Source: Uliginosibacterium gangwonense DSM 18521
GTDB taxonomy: Bacteria; Pseudomonadota; Gammaproteobacteria; Burkholderiales; Rhodocyclaceae
Assembly (NCBI RefSeq): GCF_000373965.1
Contig: NZ_KB892834.1
Span: 116,600-180,599, forward strand
Direction: 5' to 3'
DNA length: 64,000 bases
Shown piece by piece: positions 17,323-25,088 of the stretch. A program made the position numbers and the translations under genes. The notes below the pieces were generated by a model that did not search any database, was not told the DNA's origin, and worked only from the letters and a program-made list of their open reading frames with translations. Each line of letters starts with the position of its first letter. Positions within the stretch are counted from its first letter, which is position 1.

Positions 17323-18306
17323 ATGAAACGCCAATCGCTCATGGCACTCGGGATTGCTGTAGCACTGAACTTTGCGGGGCTCGCCCAGGCCGCAGAAACC
17401 AAGCTCCTCAGCTTCGGCCTGATTACGGATATTCACGTCAGCGACAAGGCCGATCAGGCCCCTACCATCACCGCCAACGCCACGGCCCGCTACTTCACAG
17501 GTGGGTTGGCCAAGATTGATGCTTTCACTACCGCCATGAACAAGGCGCAGGTGGCCTTCGTTGCCGAATTGGGAGACTTCACCGACAACCCTGCAGACGC
17601 CACCCTCACCTACGACAAGCGTCGTACCGTGGCGCTGGGCTTTGTGGACGCGGCGGAAGCCAAGTTGGCACAATTCAAGGGGCCGCGTTACCACGTCTTT
17701 GGCAACCATGACACCGACCAACTGAGCAAAGCCGATTACCTGGCCCACGTCAGCAACACCGGCATCCCGGCAGGCGCCACCTACTACAGCTTCAACCACG
17801 GTGGCGTACACATCATCGTGCTGGATGCAGGCTTCAAGGCCGATGGCAACGCCTACTCCGGCATCCCTGCCACGGCAGGCTCGGGCTATAGCTGGGCAGA
17901 TGCCAACATCCCCGCCGAAGAGATTAACTGGCTCAAGGCCGACCTGAAGGCCAACACCCTGCCGGTGATCGTACTCAGCCACCAATACCTGAACCCTGCC
18001 GAGCAGATCGACCCCATGTTCGACCCGGCCCATGCCGTCAAAAATGCCGCCGAAGTACGCAGCATTCTGGAGCAAAGCGGGCGCGTGCTGGCCGTCTTTG
18101 CAGGCCACTATCACGATGGTGATTTCCAGCAGGTCAACGGTATCAGCTACGTCGGGCTACAGGCCAATACAGCCTATGGCAGCGATATCAATTATCACAA
18201 CCAATATGCCACGGTGGATGTACGCGCAGACGGCAAGAAATATCAGGTTGTTGTCGCAGGTAACGGCCTGCAGCGCAACTACGTGATCAATACCGTGTTG
18301 CAATAA
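17323..18306 (+). CDS. Secreted metallophosphoesterase
   Basis: 327 residues with a signal peptide (about 1-23, ending AQA). The calcineurin-like metal motifs occur in order: TDIH, GDFTD, GNHD, LSHQ and GHYHDG. It should hydrolyse phosphomono- or diesters in the periplasm; the substrate is unknown. An upstream in-frame ATG at 17239 exists, but AGGGGGA before the ATG at 17323 and the signal peptide decide the start. A strong terminator follows, so it is monocistronic. Confidence 0.9.
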   Translation: MKRQSLMALGIAVALNFAGLAQAAETKLLSFGLITDIHVSDKADQAPTITANATARYFTGGLAKIDAFTTAMNKAQVAFVAELGDFTDNPADATLTYDKRRTVALGFVDAAEAKLAQFKGPRYHVFGNHDTDQLSKADYLAHVSNTGIPAGATYYSFNHGGVHIIVLDAGFKADGNAYSGIPATAGSGYSWADANIPAEEINWLKADLKANTLPVIVLSHQYLNPAEQIDPMFDPAHAVKNAAEVRSILEQSGRVLAVFAGHYHDGDFQQVNGISYVGLQANTAYGSDINYHNQYATVDVRADGKKYQVVVAGNGLQRNYVINTVLQ

Positions 18307-18322
18307 GCATCACACTTCAAAA

Positions 18323-18352
18323 AAAGAAAGCCCGCTTTAGCGGGCTTTCTTT
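18323..18352 (+). terminator. Rho-independent terminator
   Basis: The hairpin AAAGAAAGCCCGC / GCGGGCTTTCTTT with a 4-base loop lies right after the phosphoesterase stop. Its A/T-rich flanks let it serve the facing small gene as well. Confidence 0.9.
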
Positions 18353-18367
18353 ATTCTGGAACTGCTG

Positions 18368-18559
18368 CTAGACGCCAAAAGCGCCCATGTGCATGGTTTC
18401 TTCAACCTCATGCATCGCACTGGCGCGCGGAGCCAATTCCCGCATCTCAACCGTTTTGCCCAACTCGGCAACCTCGGCCAGATACCCTTCGCGCTCCCGA
18501 TCACTTTCATCATGAAATTCGTGGTGTTCCACGAGCTTGAGAGTCCGTTCGCTTGTCAT
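18368..18559 (-). CDS. Small acidic, helical hypothetical protein
   Basis: 63 residues, rich in Glu and His (EHHEFHDESDREREGYLAEV), likely one or two helices, with no signal or membrane segment. The ribosome binding site GGAGG lies 7 bases before the ATG and supports translation. It converges with the phosphoesterase across a shared terminator. I do not recognise a family. Confidence 0.65.
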   Translation of the reverse strand: MTSERTLKLVEHHEFHDESDREREGYLAEVAELGKTVEMRELAPRASAMHEVEETMHMGAFGV

Positions 18560-19267
18560 GGCAGACCTCCGTTTCTGGTAGGATGGGGGTGAATCCAGTC
18601 TTCAATTTCATGGTAGGCCTATCCAACAAGAATTTTTATCAGGGTTTTAGCCAAAGCAAAAACCCTTACACGCCCGAGCAGCAATAGAAACCAACCTGCA
18701 ATCAGACACCTGCAAAAACCATCTGTGTTATACGGACAATCCGCAACCGGGAACGCCCTGACCCAGCGCTCTGGCGGGCCGCAGCCTCGCACCAAAGGGA
18801 TGTGGCCGCCACCCCTGTACGCGGGTGTTTCACTTCACATTTATGACGTTCGTCTTACCTGCATGGCCCAGACGATTCCGTAAAAATTACGGAGCCTGGA
18901 TGAGCTGCATCGCGGCGTAATCCGGGTCGCCATCGGCGATGCCCGTCGTTCGATGGACGCAGTCGACTCGTTCAAACCAACCGCATAGAGATCAGCAGAC
19001 GGCAGAAACCTTATGGCGGCATAATGAGTGCAAGTATTTAACAAACGAACCGTAGGGTTTGCATGCGCAGCATGCGAACGCATGACGGTCAAGCCCCCAT
19101 CAGCGCAAAAGGAAAGCACATCACACAACCAACATACCATATGTATGTCAATCATCCAGACGCGTGCGCAAATGAACCCATTTGCGCATCCTACCCGCTG
19201 CAAGCCGCAGCTACTAGCCGATGGCAGTACGGCGGATCATTTATAAGGCGATGGAATGGACTCCCAC
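18560..19267. other. Intergenic stretch of about 700 bases
   Basis: No convincing gene. It holds a REP-like imperfect palindrome at 18894-18927 and several short palindromes around GCATGCGCAGCATGC (19061-19075). The irregular base composition looks like degraded sequence at the edge of an accessory islet. Confidence 0.5.
18894..18927. repeat. REP-like imperfect palindrome, copy 1
   Basis: GCCTGGATGAGCTGCATCGC followed by GGCGTAATCCGGGT. The reverse complement closely matches the stem-loop at 54241-54279 after the pectate lyase gene, sharing the ATCCAGGC end, a CCGCG core and the CGGATT/TGGATT start. Confidence 0.6.
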
Positions 19268-19786
19268 CTACTTCAACCGAGCGAGCGCGACTAACTCTTG
19301 AATTGTATCTCGAATATCTTTGGTTAGTTTGTCGATGTCTTCGCGGTGGGCGTTATAGCGCCTGTTGTGTGCAGATTTATCGCCAATGTCTTTAAGCTTC
19401 GGCAGGATCGACCGTACGCTACGCCCCAATGTCCAGCTTGTTTCTTTTAGCATCGCATCAACCAAGTCTCGGAGAAACCAATAATTGCCATTGGAGTCCT
19501 TAATGCGATCATTGATCATGTGTGCTTCGAAGCACTCGATGATGAGCGTTTCGAGAAGTCGGCGGAGCATAACCGCACAAGCATCATACCACCCCTTGCT
19601 GTAAGTGCCATTTACTTGATTAGCGACCTTTTCGATATACCCACGAGTGCCTCGAACCAAGGCCATGTAAATCACTGGTTCATCACGCGACGGCGCGATC
19701 TCTGATGGAGGCTTTAGGACGTCACTCGCGGATTGCTGCAACTCTGCGGCAAGAGCTACAGCATCGCACAACGAGGTTGAACTCAT
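19268..19786 (-). CDS. HEPN/DUF4145-like hypothetical protein
   Basis: 172 residues, all-helical, soluble. The conserved core reads KGWYDACAVMLRRLLETLII (64-83) and LKDIGDKSAHNRRYNAHRED (131-150). It contains an Arg142-x4-His147 motif in a HEPN-like layout, a signature of some RNA-cleaving HEPN proteins; whether it is catalytic is unknown. The ATG at 19786 lies 4 bases after the upstream gene's stop and is preferred to an in-frame start inside that gene. With its partner it forms a two-gene unit of lower GC than the flanks, suggesting transfer. Confidence 0.75.
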   Translation of the reverse strand: MSSTSLCDAVALAAELQQSASDVLKPPSEIAPSRDEPVIYMALVRGTRGYIEKVANQVNGTYSKGWYDACAVMLRRLLETLIIECFEAHMINDRIKDSNGNYWFLRDLVDAMLKETSWTLGRSVRSILPKLKDIGDKSAHNRRYNAHREDIDKLTKDIRDTIQELVALARLK

Positions 19787-19790
19787 AGCG

Positions 19791-20486
19791 CTACTTGATA
19801 TAGCCGCCAAGATGCTTTGCCATGCTCTCAAAAATGCGGTCAATTTGATCCGGAGAGGTATCTGGCGAGATATGCACCTGAACGTCGATGTGAATTGCTG
19901 GCATCCGTCTACTGCCGTGAGGCGCTGGTTCTATCGCTTGTGACGATTGCATTGGGGCTGTCTGTGCCTCATAACGAGGCTCAACTGGTGCGGCTTTTGC
20001 AGGCTTGGCGGCGCGAGGTTTAGCTTTAGGAGAAGAATCCGATGATGCCTTTTCATTAGCCTTGGTTGGATCAGCCTCGCTCAAAAGAATATACGTGTCA
20101 GCAAACTTCTTCGCAGCTCCTTCACCAACTTGGCCAAACTTCATAAACCAATTCTTAATGGTTCCACGTTGATTGTCATTAACCTCTGGGAAGGCTTCAA
20201 CCAAGTCCTGCGGATAAGTTTTCTGTCTAACCTCAAGACACACCTTGGCGTATTCGTCATCGTGTCTCCAGCGTTCAGCGAGGTCAGTTAATTTGCTGTT
20301 TTCATCTATCAACCCAAGCTGGCGCAAAGGAGCAATCACATTCGCTTTTGCGGAGGCCTCCGTCATTTCTGAAAGCGAAGAAATTATCGTTGGAGTAATC
20401 GCCGACGGCACCGTCTTCTTGAGCCGATCACGAAGCAGCCACCAGATTTTTCGACTAATTTTTGGAAAAGTTTCACCAGCAGCCAT
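19791..20486 (-). CDS. DUF5343-like protein
   Basis: 231 residues. Residues 1-130 match what I recall of DUF5343 proteins: MTEASAKANVIAPLRQLGLI with a following TDLAERWR, a winged-helix-like arrangement. A Lys/Pro/Ala-rich linker (about 145-190) joins a C-terminal block (IHIDVQVHISPDTSPDQIDR then IFESMAKHL) that looks like a small conserved interaction element. The ATG at 20486 has AGGGGG 5 bases upstream; a GTG lies directly before it. Function unknown; it is coupled to the HEPN-like gene with a 4-base gap. Confidence 0.8.
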   Translation of the reverse strand: MAAGETFPKISRKIWWLLRDRLKKTVPSAITPTIISSLSEMTEASAKANVIAPLRQLGLIDENSKLTDLAERWRHDDEYAKVCLEVRQKTYPQDLVEAFPEVNDNQRGTIKNWFMKFGQVGEGAAKKFADTYILLSEADPTKANEKASSDSSPKAKPRAAKPAKAAPVEPRYEAQTAPMQSSQAIEPAPHGSRRMPAIHIDVQVHISPDTSPDQIDRIFESMAKHLGGYIK

Positions 20487-20970
20487 CACATCCCCCTTGA
20501 TTTAACATGACTGATGACTACGAATTGTAACCGAAAGCTTCATGCGGCGAGCCTCAATGAGCATGACGCGATCCGGCGAAACAACGTCATTGTCACGGTC
20601 GGAAATCGCCCGATCGGGCAATCCGGTTCTGTTGCAACGTGTAGGCTAGAAAAACAGAAGGCGTCTCCCTACAATTTCCGAGGTTATCATGCACCTCAAT
20701 CGCATAAACAACAAGGGTGATGCTTTACTTGGATGGCGAGGCGTCTCATGAAGGCAGACCTTCATTTCTCCAGTGTTGTTGGGAGGCACCTTCGGCTGTC
20801 CCAACCTACAACAAAGCTTTTGGCGCAGCAGCCTCAAGGCAACTTCATAGCAAGAGCGCCGTGATCAAGTTCGAGGAATGACACAGCATTCTATCTTCAT
20901 GCTTTGCTGGAATTTTGTGTGTTGGGGCAAAACCACGTGTAGGGGATAGACGAGGGCAATGAAGAAGAAA
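20487..20970. other. Intergenic stretch of about 480 bases
   Basis: I see no gene. A hairpin with TTGGGA / TCCCAA arms lies near 20779-20802. The stretch separates the accessory gene pair from the terminator of the structured RNA. Confidence 0.45.
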
Positions 20971-21004
20971 ATAAAAAAACGGGAAGCCACGCTGTGACTT
21001 CCCG
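20971..21004 (-). terminator. Rho-independent terminator of the structured RNA
   Basis: Read on the minus strand, CGGGAAGTCAC and GTGGCTTCCCG pair around a 3-base loop with one G-T wobble, followed by TTTTTTTAT. The orientation assigns the structured region just upstream to a minus-strand transcript. Confidence 0.85.
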
Positions 21005-21275
21005 TCCCAAATTGAGGAAATCCGCATCAACGGACTTCCCTCCCCCTTCTTGCAAGCTGCAATCGTTCGCCTGTAACTGGCGCCCGATGAAATCCTGTTT
21101 CGTTGGGCCGGACCCCCGCTGGGGATCCGGCCCCCTGTGCCACTAAATCGTCGCAGCCTTGAAGGCGCGATCATTTTATTGGCGGTCTCTCCTGGGACCG
21201 CCGATCTCCCCCCAACCTTGGTGTGCCCTGGCGCCTTGCTCGACGTGGAGCTCACTCAGTGAGTGGGACGGATTC
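20975..21275 (-). ncRNA. Unidentified structured RNA, about 300 nt
   Basis: Non-coding by frame inspection yet dense in strong hairpins. On the minus strand: CCGTCCCA near the 5' end (21271-21264) pairs with TGGGACGG near the 3' end (21009-21002) as a closing helix; GGCGGTC/GACCGCC encloses the loop CCAGGAGA; GGGCCGGA/TCCGGCCC forms a long stem; an 11-bp stem GAGGGAAGTCCG/CGGATTTCCTC has a 6-base loop; then the terminator. It does not match tmRNA, RNase P, SRP or 6S by eye. AGGA in a hairpin loop and further GGA motifs recall CsrB/RsmZ-type decoys, a weak alternative. The 5' end is approximate. Confidence 0.6.
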
Positions 21276-21395
21276 TGACACATCATTAGCATTTATGAAC
21301 CTATCAAGTATCTTTTTACTCTTAGACGTTTTCTATAGTCTAAGTAGTAACACTTAAAGATAAGTGGTTTTATTTGTCTGACAAACGGTTTGGGC

Positions 21396-21432
21396 AAAAA
21401 GAAAAAGGCGCGGACCTTTGTCCGCGCCTTTT
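21396..21432 (-). terminator. Rho-independent terminator after 6S RNA
   Basis: The perfect stem AAAAGGCGCGGAC / GTCCGCGCCTTTT with a 4-base loop is followed on the minus strand by TTTTTCTTTTT. It lies just beyond the 6S RNA 3' end. Confidence 0.9.
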
Positions 21433-21437
21433 GAGAG

Positions 21438-21620
21438 GTTCCCCCACATGTGCCGTCAGGCCGTCATCCTGAACCGGAGTTCAGGGGGTCGTAACTCTAA
21501 CCGCATCAGGTGCGCCCGATAGAAGGGCGCTCACAACAGCGGCCGTTTGAGCCACAACCATGTCACGTAGACATTGGTTCAAGGAGTATTTGGCCTTAAC
21601 CAACACCGCAGGGGAAAACT
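21438..21620 (-). ncRNA. ssrS: 6S RNA
   Basis: About 183 nt, immediately downstream of zapA on the same strand, the standard gammaproteobacterial and betaproteobacterial location. Collinear similarity to E. coli 6S is visible: a closing stem of TTTTCCCC near the 5' end with GGGGGAA near the 3' end, CTCCTTGAACC near CCCCTGAGCC, CTGTTGTGAGC near GGTTGGTGAGC, and a 3' block TGAACTCCGGTTCAGG then GACGGCCTGACGGCA corresponding to the TTGAACC hairpin and GCCTGCGGCGGCA. The RNA mimics an open promoter and binds sigma70 RNA polymerase. Ends are placed by the closing stem, within a few bases. Confidence 0.87.
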
Positions 21621-21725
21621 GGTTGGACACCGCGATCAATTGCGCTGTCCTTAAATTCATTATCGCCCAGATTTGCAAAAACTAAAGGACTGAAAACCCG
21701 CATTGAAAATGCCAGAAGGCACACT

Positions 21726-22022
21726 TCAAAACAGCTTTTCCTGCTGCCCCAGCACTTGCTCCAGCCGGTCGTTCACGGCCCCTATTCTACGCTTACACGC
21801 AGGCAGATCCAAGTGATTCTGGTGCTGGGCGACGATAGCATCGTGGGCAATATAAAGCGCAGCCATCACCGCCAGGGATTCGTTCCCCGAGGTAACTTTG
21901 CCAGAGAGCTGTTGCAATTTTTCACCGACCATTGCCACGGCTTGCTGCAGCGTCTCAACCTCTTCAGCTTTGACCGAGACCTGATACTCGCGCCCCATGA
22001 TTTGAATGATCATGCTCTCCAT
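21726..22022 (-). CDS. zapA: Cell division protein ZapA
   Basis: 98 residues. An N-terminal globular part (IIQIMGREYQVSV) is followed by a helix and C-terminal coiled coil (NDRLEQVLGQQEKLF). ZapA crosslinks FtsZ filaments in the Z ring. GGAGG lies 7 bases before the ATG at 22022, which overlaps the stop of the preceding gene (TGATG). It is followed by 6S RNA, the classic order. Confidence 0.92.
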   Translation of the reverse strand: MESMIIQIMGREYQVSVKAEEVETLQQAVAMVGEKLQQLSGKVTSGNESLAVMAALYIAHDAIVAQHQNHLDLPACKRRIGAVNDRLEQVLGQQEKLF

Positions 22023-22219
22023 CACTCATCCTCCGGCAGGCGGGCGACGATGTCCTCAATGCGGGCAATCGCCTCGGCCAATTTACATGCACTACGCTCA
22101 TTGTCGGCCTGCAATACGGCGACGCGCGTATGCAGCTCGCGGTTTTCCATCCGCAAACTCTGGTACGCGTCGATCAGTGCGGCCATGCGCGTCTCAAGAA
22201 TAGAGAGTTCTTCATCCAT
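22022..22219 (-). CDS. ZapB-like coiled-coil protein (TIGR02449 type)
   Basis: 65 residues forming one continuous coiled coil with heptad hydrophobics (LSILETRMAALIDAYQSLRM, ENRELHTRVAVL). Proteins of this type sit upstream of zapA in many proteobacteria and may support Z-ring assembly like ZapB. It overlaps the zapA start and is translationally coupled to it. Confidence 0.85.
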   Translation of the reverse strand: MDEELSILETRMAALIDAYQSLRMENRELHTRVAVLQADNERSACKLAEAIARIEDIVARLPEDE

Positions 22220-22315
22220 AGCGCAGATGTTAGAGCCTTGCTCAAGGCTAGGTCAACGCTCATTCGGCATCTGGCCCTGGAAGGCAGGAATGCGCTAATA
22301 TGTACGCCTGCTTCT

Positions 22316-22515
22316 GGTGTCCAAATCCCTGTTTGGGGTAAGGATGAAACGGGAAGCCGGTGCGCCAGGCCATACAAGCCCAGGCAATGCCGGCGCTGCC
22401 CCCGCAACGGTAAGCGAGATAGGGCCTGACATCCCCGCCACTGTGCTTTGGCACGGGAAGGCGTCAGGTTCCGGGAGTCTTTCGACTCCACTCGCAAGCC
22501 CGGAGACCGGCCCGA
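22316..22515 (+). promoter_or_regulatory. Cobalamin riboswitch
   Basis: The conserved blocks occur in order: GAAACGGGAAGCCGGTG (22345-22361), CTGCCCCCGCAACGGTAAG (22396-22414), the CCACTGTGC-GGGAAGGCG region (22438-22463) and GCAAGCCCGGAGACCGGCC (22494-22512), which includes the B12 box. It lies about 130 bases upstream of btuB and should switch off expression when adenosylcobalamin is plentiful, probably for the whole downstream operon. Confidence 0.95.
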
Positions 22516-22647
22516 AGCAACTACGAGGTGCATTGCGGAGGGCAATGCGCAGGCCATATCTCGTGATGGTGGCCCGCCTGTCCCCCTTCTCTGCGCCCCG
22601 CCCTTTCCCCATTACCCGTGCGGGCGGCACGGACGGAGTTTCTCCCT

Positions 22648-24462
22648 GTGTTTCAATACAACTATAAGCCTTTGTCGGCAGCTATTCTGCTGTCCCTGTC
22701 TTCTTCCGCCTTCGCGCTGGAGTCTGAGCTGGAGCCAGTGGTCATCACCGCCAACCGTATCGCCCGTACCGCGAGCGAAACACTGGCATCAGTCGATGTG
22801 ATGACCCGTGCTGACATCGAGCAGAGCCAAGCCCAATCTGTGCAAGACCTGCTGCGTGGCATGCCCGGCGTGCAGTTTTCCAACAACGGGGGTACGGGCA
22901 AGGCCACCTCCCTCTTCTTGCGCGGTAGCAATAGCGGGCACACCTTGATTCTGGTCGACGGGGTCAAGATCGGCTCGGCCACACTTGGCACAGCTCCACT
23001 GGAAGATATTCCGCTGGATACCGTCGAGCGGATCGAAATCGTGCGCGGCCCACGTGCCAGCCTGTATGGCTCGGAGGCCATCGGCGGGGTGATCCAGATC
23101 TTTACCAAGCGCGGCGTGCAAGCGCCCAGCGCCAGCTTTGGCGCAGGCAGCCATGAAACCTATGATGCAACGGCCTCTGGCGGCTTCGGCACTGCCAATG
23201 GCTGGGTCAATGCCAACGCTTCGCGCTTCTCCACGCGTGGTTTCAACGTCAAGGACGGCAGCACGGAATCCGACCGCGATGGCTACAGCCGCAACACAGG
23301 CGGCGTGCGTGCTGGGGCACGCTTGGGTGAAACGCTGAGCCTGGATGCCCAGGCGCAACACACCGAGGGGCGTAACCTGTATGACGGCAACCCCAACATG
23401 ACAGTGTTCAAGCAGGAGCTTTATGCAGGCAACCTGCGCTATGCCCCAACGGACAACTACGCCACCAGTCTCAAGCTGGCGCAGAATCTGGATGCCACCA
23501 ATAATTACAAGGATGAAGTGTTTAGCTCGCGCATTGACACTCGCCGTACCCAAGCCAATTGGCAACACGAAATCACGCTTACCAAGGGGCATCAACTCGT
23601 AGGCGGATTGGACTGGCAATACGACAAAGTCATCAGCGACACAGCCTACGAACACGATTCGCGCACCAACAAAGCCGCTTTTGCCCAGTATCTGGCCGAC
23701 ATTGGCGCCTTCAACCTGCAATTGGCAGGTCGCCATGATCGCAACGAGCAGTTTGGCCACCACAACACCGGCAGCGCCGCGTTAGGCTATACCGTCTCGC
23801 CTGCCCTGCATCTGCGCGCCAGCTACGGTACGGCTTTCAAAGCGCCTACGTTCAATGATCTGTATTGGCCCGATGCAGGTAACCCAAATCTGCAACCGGA
23901 AAAATCCCGCAGCAGCGAAATCGGCGCATCTGGCAAACAAGGTAATTTTGAATGGCAGGCCAGCGCATACAGAACGAACGTATCCAACCTAATTGACTGG
24001 GCTCCCATCAGCCCTGGATCATGGACCTGGATTCCGAGCAATATTTCCAAAGCACAAATCACGGGCTTGGAATTAAGCACAGCCTACCAGCTCAAAGCCA
24101 CGCGCATTGCACTCAGCGCCAATCTGACGCGAGCCGTTGACCGCTCTGGCGGCAGTACCGATGGAAACCAATTGGCATTGCGTGCCCGCCAGACAGGCCG
24201 GATCGACATCGACCACAAGCTGGGCAGCTGGACGCTTGGGGGCAGCCTCAACGGGGTGGGCTCACGCTACAAGGAAGTGGCCCACACCACCAAGCTCGGC
24301 GGCTATGCCACCACCGACTTGCGTGCGGAATACATCATCAACACAAGCTGGAAACTGCAAACCCGCATCGAAAACCTCTTCGACAAGCGTTACCAGACCG
24401 CCTACGGTTATAACCAGGCAGGGCTCGGTGCGTTTGTGACCGTGCGTTACCAAGCCCAATAA
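22648..24462 (+). CDS. btuB: TonB-dependent vitamin B12 receptor BtuB
   Basis: 604 residues, near E. coli BtuB (614). A signal peptide ends at SSAFA, followed by the TonB-box-like EPVVITANR, the plug domain (VQDLLRGMPGVQF, VERIEIVRGPRASLYGSEAI) and a barrel ending in the usual C-terminal aromatic strand (FVTVRYQAQ). It imports corrinoids across the outer membrane. The start is a GTG at 22648 with CGGAG 9-10 bases upstream; an earlier GTG at 22618 would add ten residues ahead of the signal peptide. It is the first gene after the riboswitch. Confidence 0.93.
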   Translation: MFQYNYKPLSAAILLSLSSSAFALESELEPVVITANRIARTASETLASVDVMTRADIEQSQAQSVQDLLRGMPGVQFSNNGGTGKATSLFLRGSNSGHTLILVDGVKIGSATLGTAPLEDIPLDTVERIEIVRGPRASLYGSEAIGGVIQIFTKRGVQAPSASFGAGSHETYDATASGGFGTANGWVNANASRFSTRGFNVKDGSTESDRDGYSRNTGGVRAGARLGETLSLDAQAQHTEGRNLYDGNPNMTVFKQELYAGNLRYAPTDNYATSLKLAQNLDATNNYKDEVFSSRIDTRRTQANWQHEITLTKGHQLVGGLDWQYDKVISDTAYEHDSRTNKAAFAQYLADIGAFNLQLAGRHDRNEQFGHHNTGSAALGYTVSPALHLRASYGTAFKAPTFNDLYWPDAGNPNLQPEKSRSSEIGASGKQGNFEWQASAYRTNVSNLIDWAPISPGSWTWIPSNISKAQITGLELSTAYQLKATRIALSANLTRAVDRSGGSTDGNQLALRARQTGRIDIDHKLGSWTLGGSLNGVGSRYKEVAHTTKLGGYATTDLRAEYIINTSWKLQTRIENLFDKRYQTAYGYNQAGLGAFVTVRYQAQ

Positions 24463-24478
24463 AAAAGGAACGATTCCC

Positions 24479-25084
24479 ATGACAGAGAGCGAACGCGACA
24501 CACGCCATCAAGCACGAATGGCGCGCAAAAAGGCGGTGATTGATGCACACATTGCCGCCGCCGATCAGGCCCAAGGCCTGTTCCTGATCAACACAGGCAC
24601 AGGCAAGGGTAAGAGCAGCGCAGCCTTCGGGGTGCTGGCCCGGGCATTGGGCCACGGCATGCAGTGCGCCGTGATCCAGTTCATCAAGAGCCGCTCCGAT
24701 ACGGGGGAAGAAGCCTTCTTCCGCGATCACCCGAACGTGCGCTGGCATGTCATGGGCGATGGATTCACCTGGGATACCCAGAACGATACGCAGGATCGCG
24801 CCACGGCCCGCAAGGCCTGGGAACAGGCGCAGGCGTATCTGCGTGACCCTGCGATCAATCTGGTGATCCTGGATGAATTCACCTACGTGCTCAAGTACGG
24901 ATGGCTCAGCGCTGAAGAGGTTGTGCCGGAAATCAATGGCCGCCCCGAGATGCAGCATGTCATCGTCACCGGACGTGCTGCGCCGGAGAGCCTGATCGAG
25001 ATTGCCGATACGGTCACGGAGATGAATCTGCTCAAGCATGCTTACCATTCCGGCATCATGGCGATGCCCGGTATCGAGTGGTGA
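24479..25084 (+). CDS. cobO: Cob(I)yrinic acid a,c-diamide adenosyltransferase
   Basis: 201 residues of the CobO/BtuR/CobA type. It adenosylates cob(I)alamin or precursors using ATP. The P-loop GTGKGKSSAAF is at 40-50; VILDEFTYVLKYGW carries the Walker B-like acid, and VIVTGR and a C-terminal Trp are family features. It follows btuB by 16 bases. Confidence 0.95.
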   Translation: MTESERDTRHQARMARKKAVIDAHIAAADQAQGLFLINTGTGKGKSSAAFGVLARALGHGMQCAVIQFIKSRSDTGEEAFFRDHPNVRWHVMGDGFTWDTQNDTQDRATARKAWEQAQAYLRDPAINLVILDEFTYVLKYGWLSAEEVVPEINGRPEMQHVIVTGRAAPESLIEIADTVTEMNLLKHAYHSGIMAMPGIEW

Positions 25085-25088
25085 TGGC

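Noticed and set aside
18841-19203. 120-codon minus-strand frame in the accessory islet
   Set aside because: It crosses the REP-like palindrome and shows no protein-like features.
20625-20637. GGTTCTGTTGCAA, similar to the end of IS6-family elements
   Set aside because: No matching second end and no transposase nearby; too short to call.
20845-21255. 136-codon minus-strand frame
   Set aside because: It runs through the hairpin-rich RNA and has no protein-like pattern; the terminator lies inside it.
21481-21678. 65-codon frame on the minus strand downstream of zapA, phasin-like at first sight
   Set aside because: It lies mostly inside the 6S RNA, whose conserved blocks explain the sequence; there is no ribosome binding site.
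25038-25088. Upstream ATG extending cobB by 17 residues
   Set aside because: The added residues overlap cobO and precede the P-loop domain unlike the family; the ATG at 25089 fits better.
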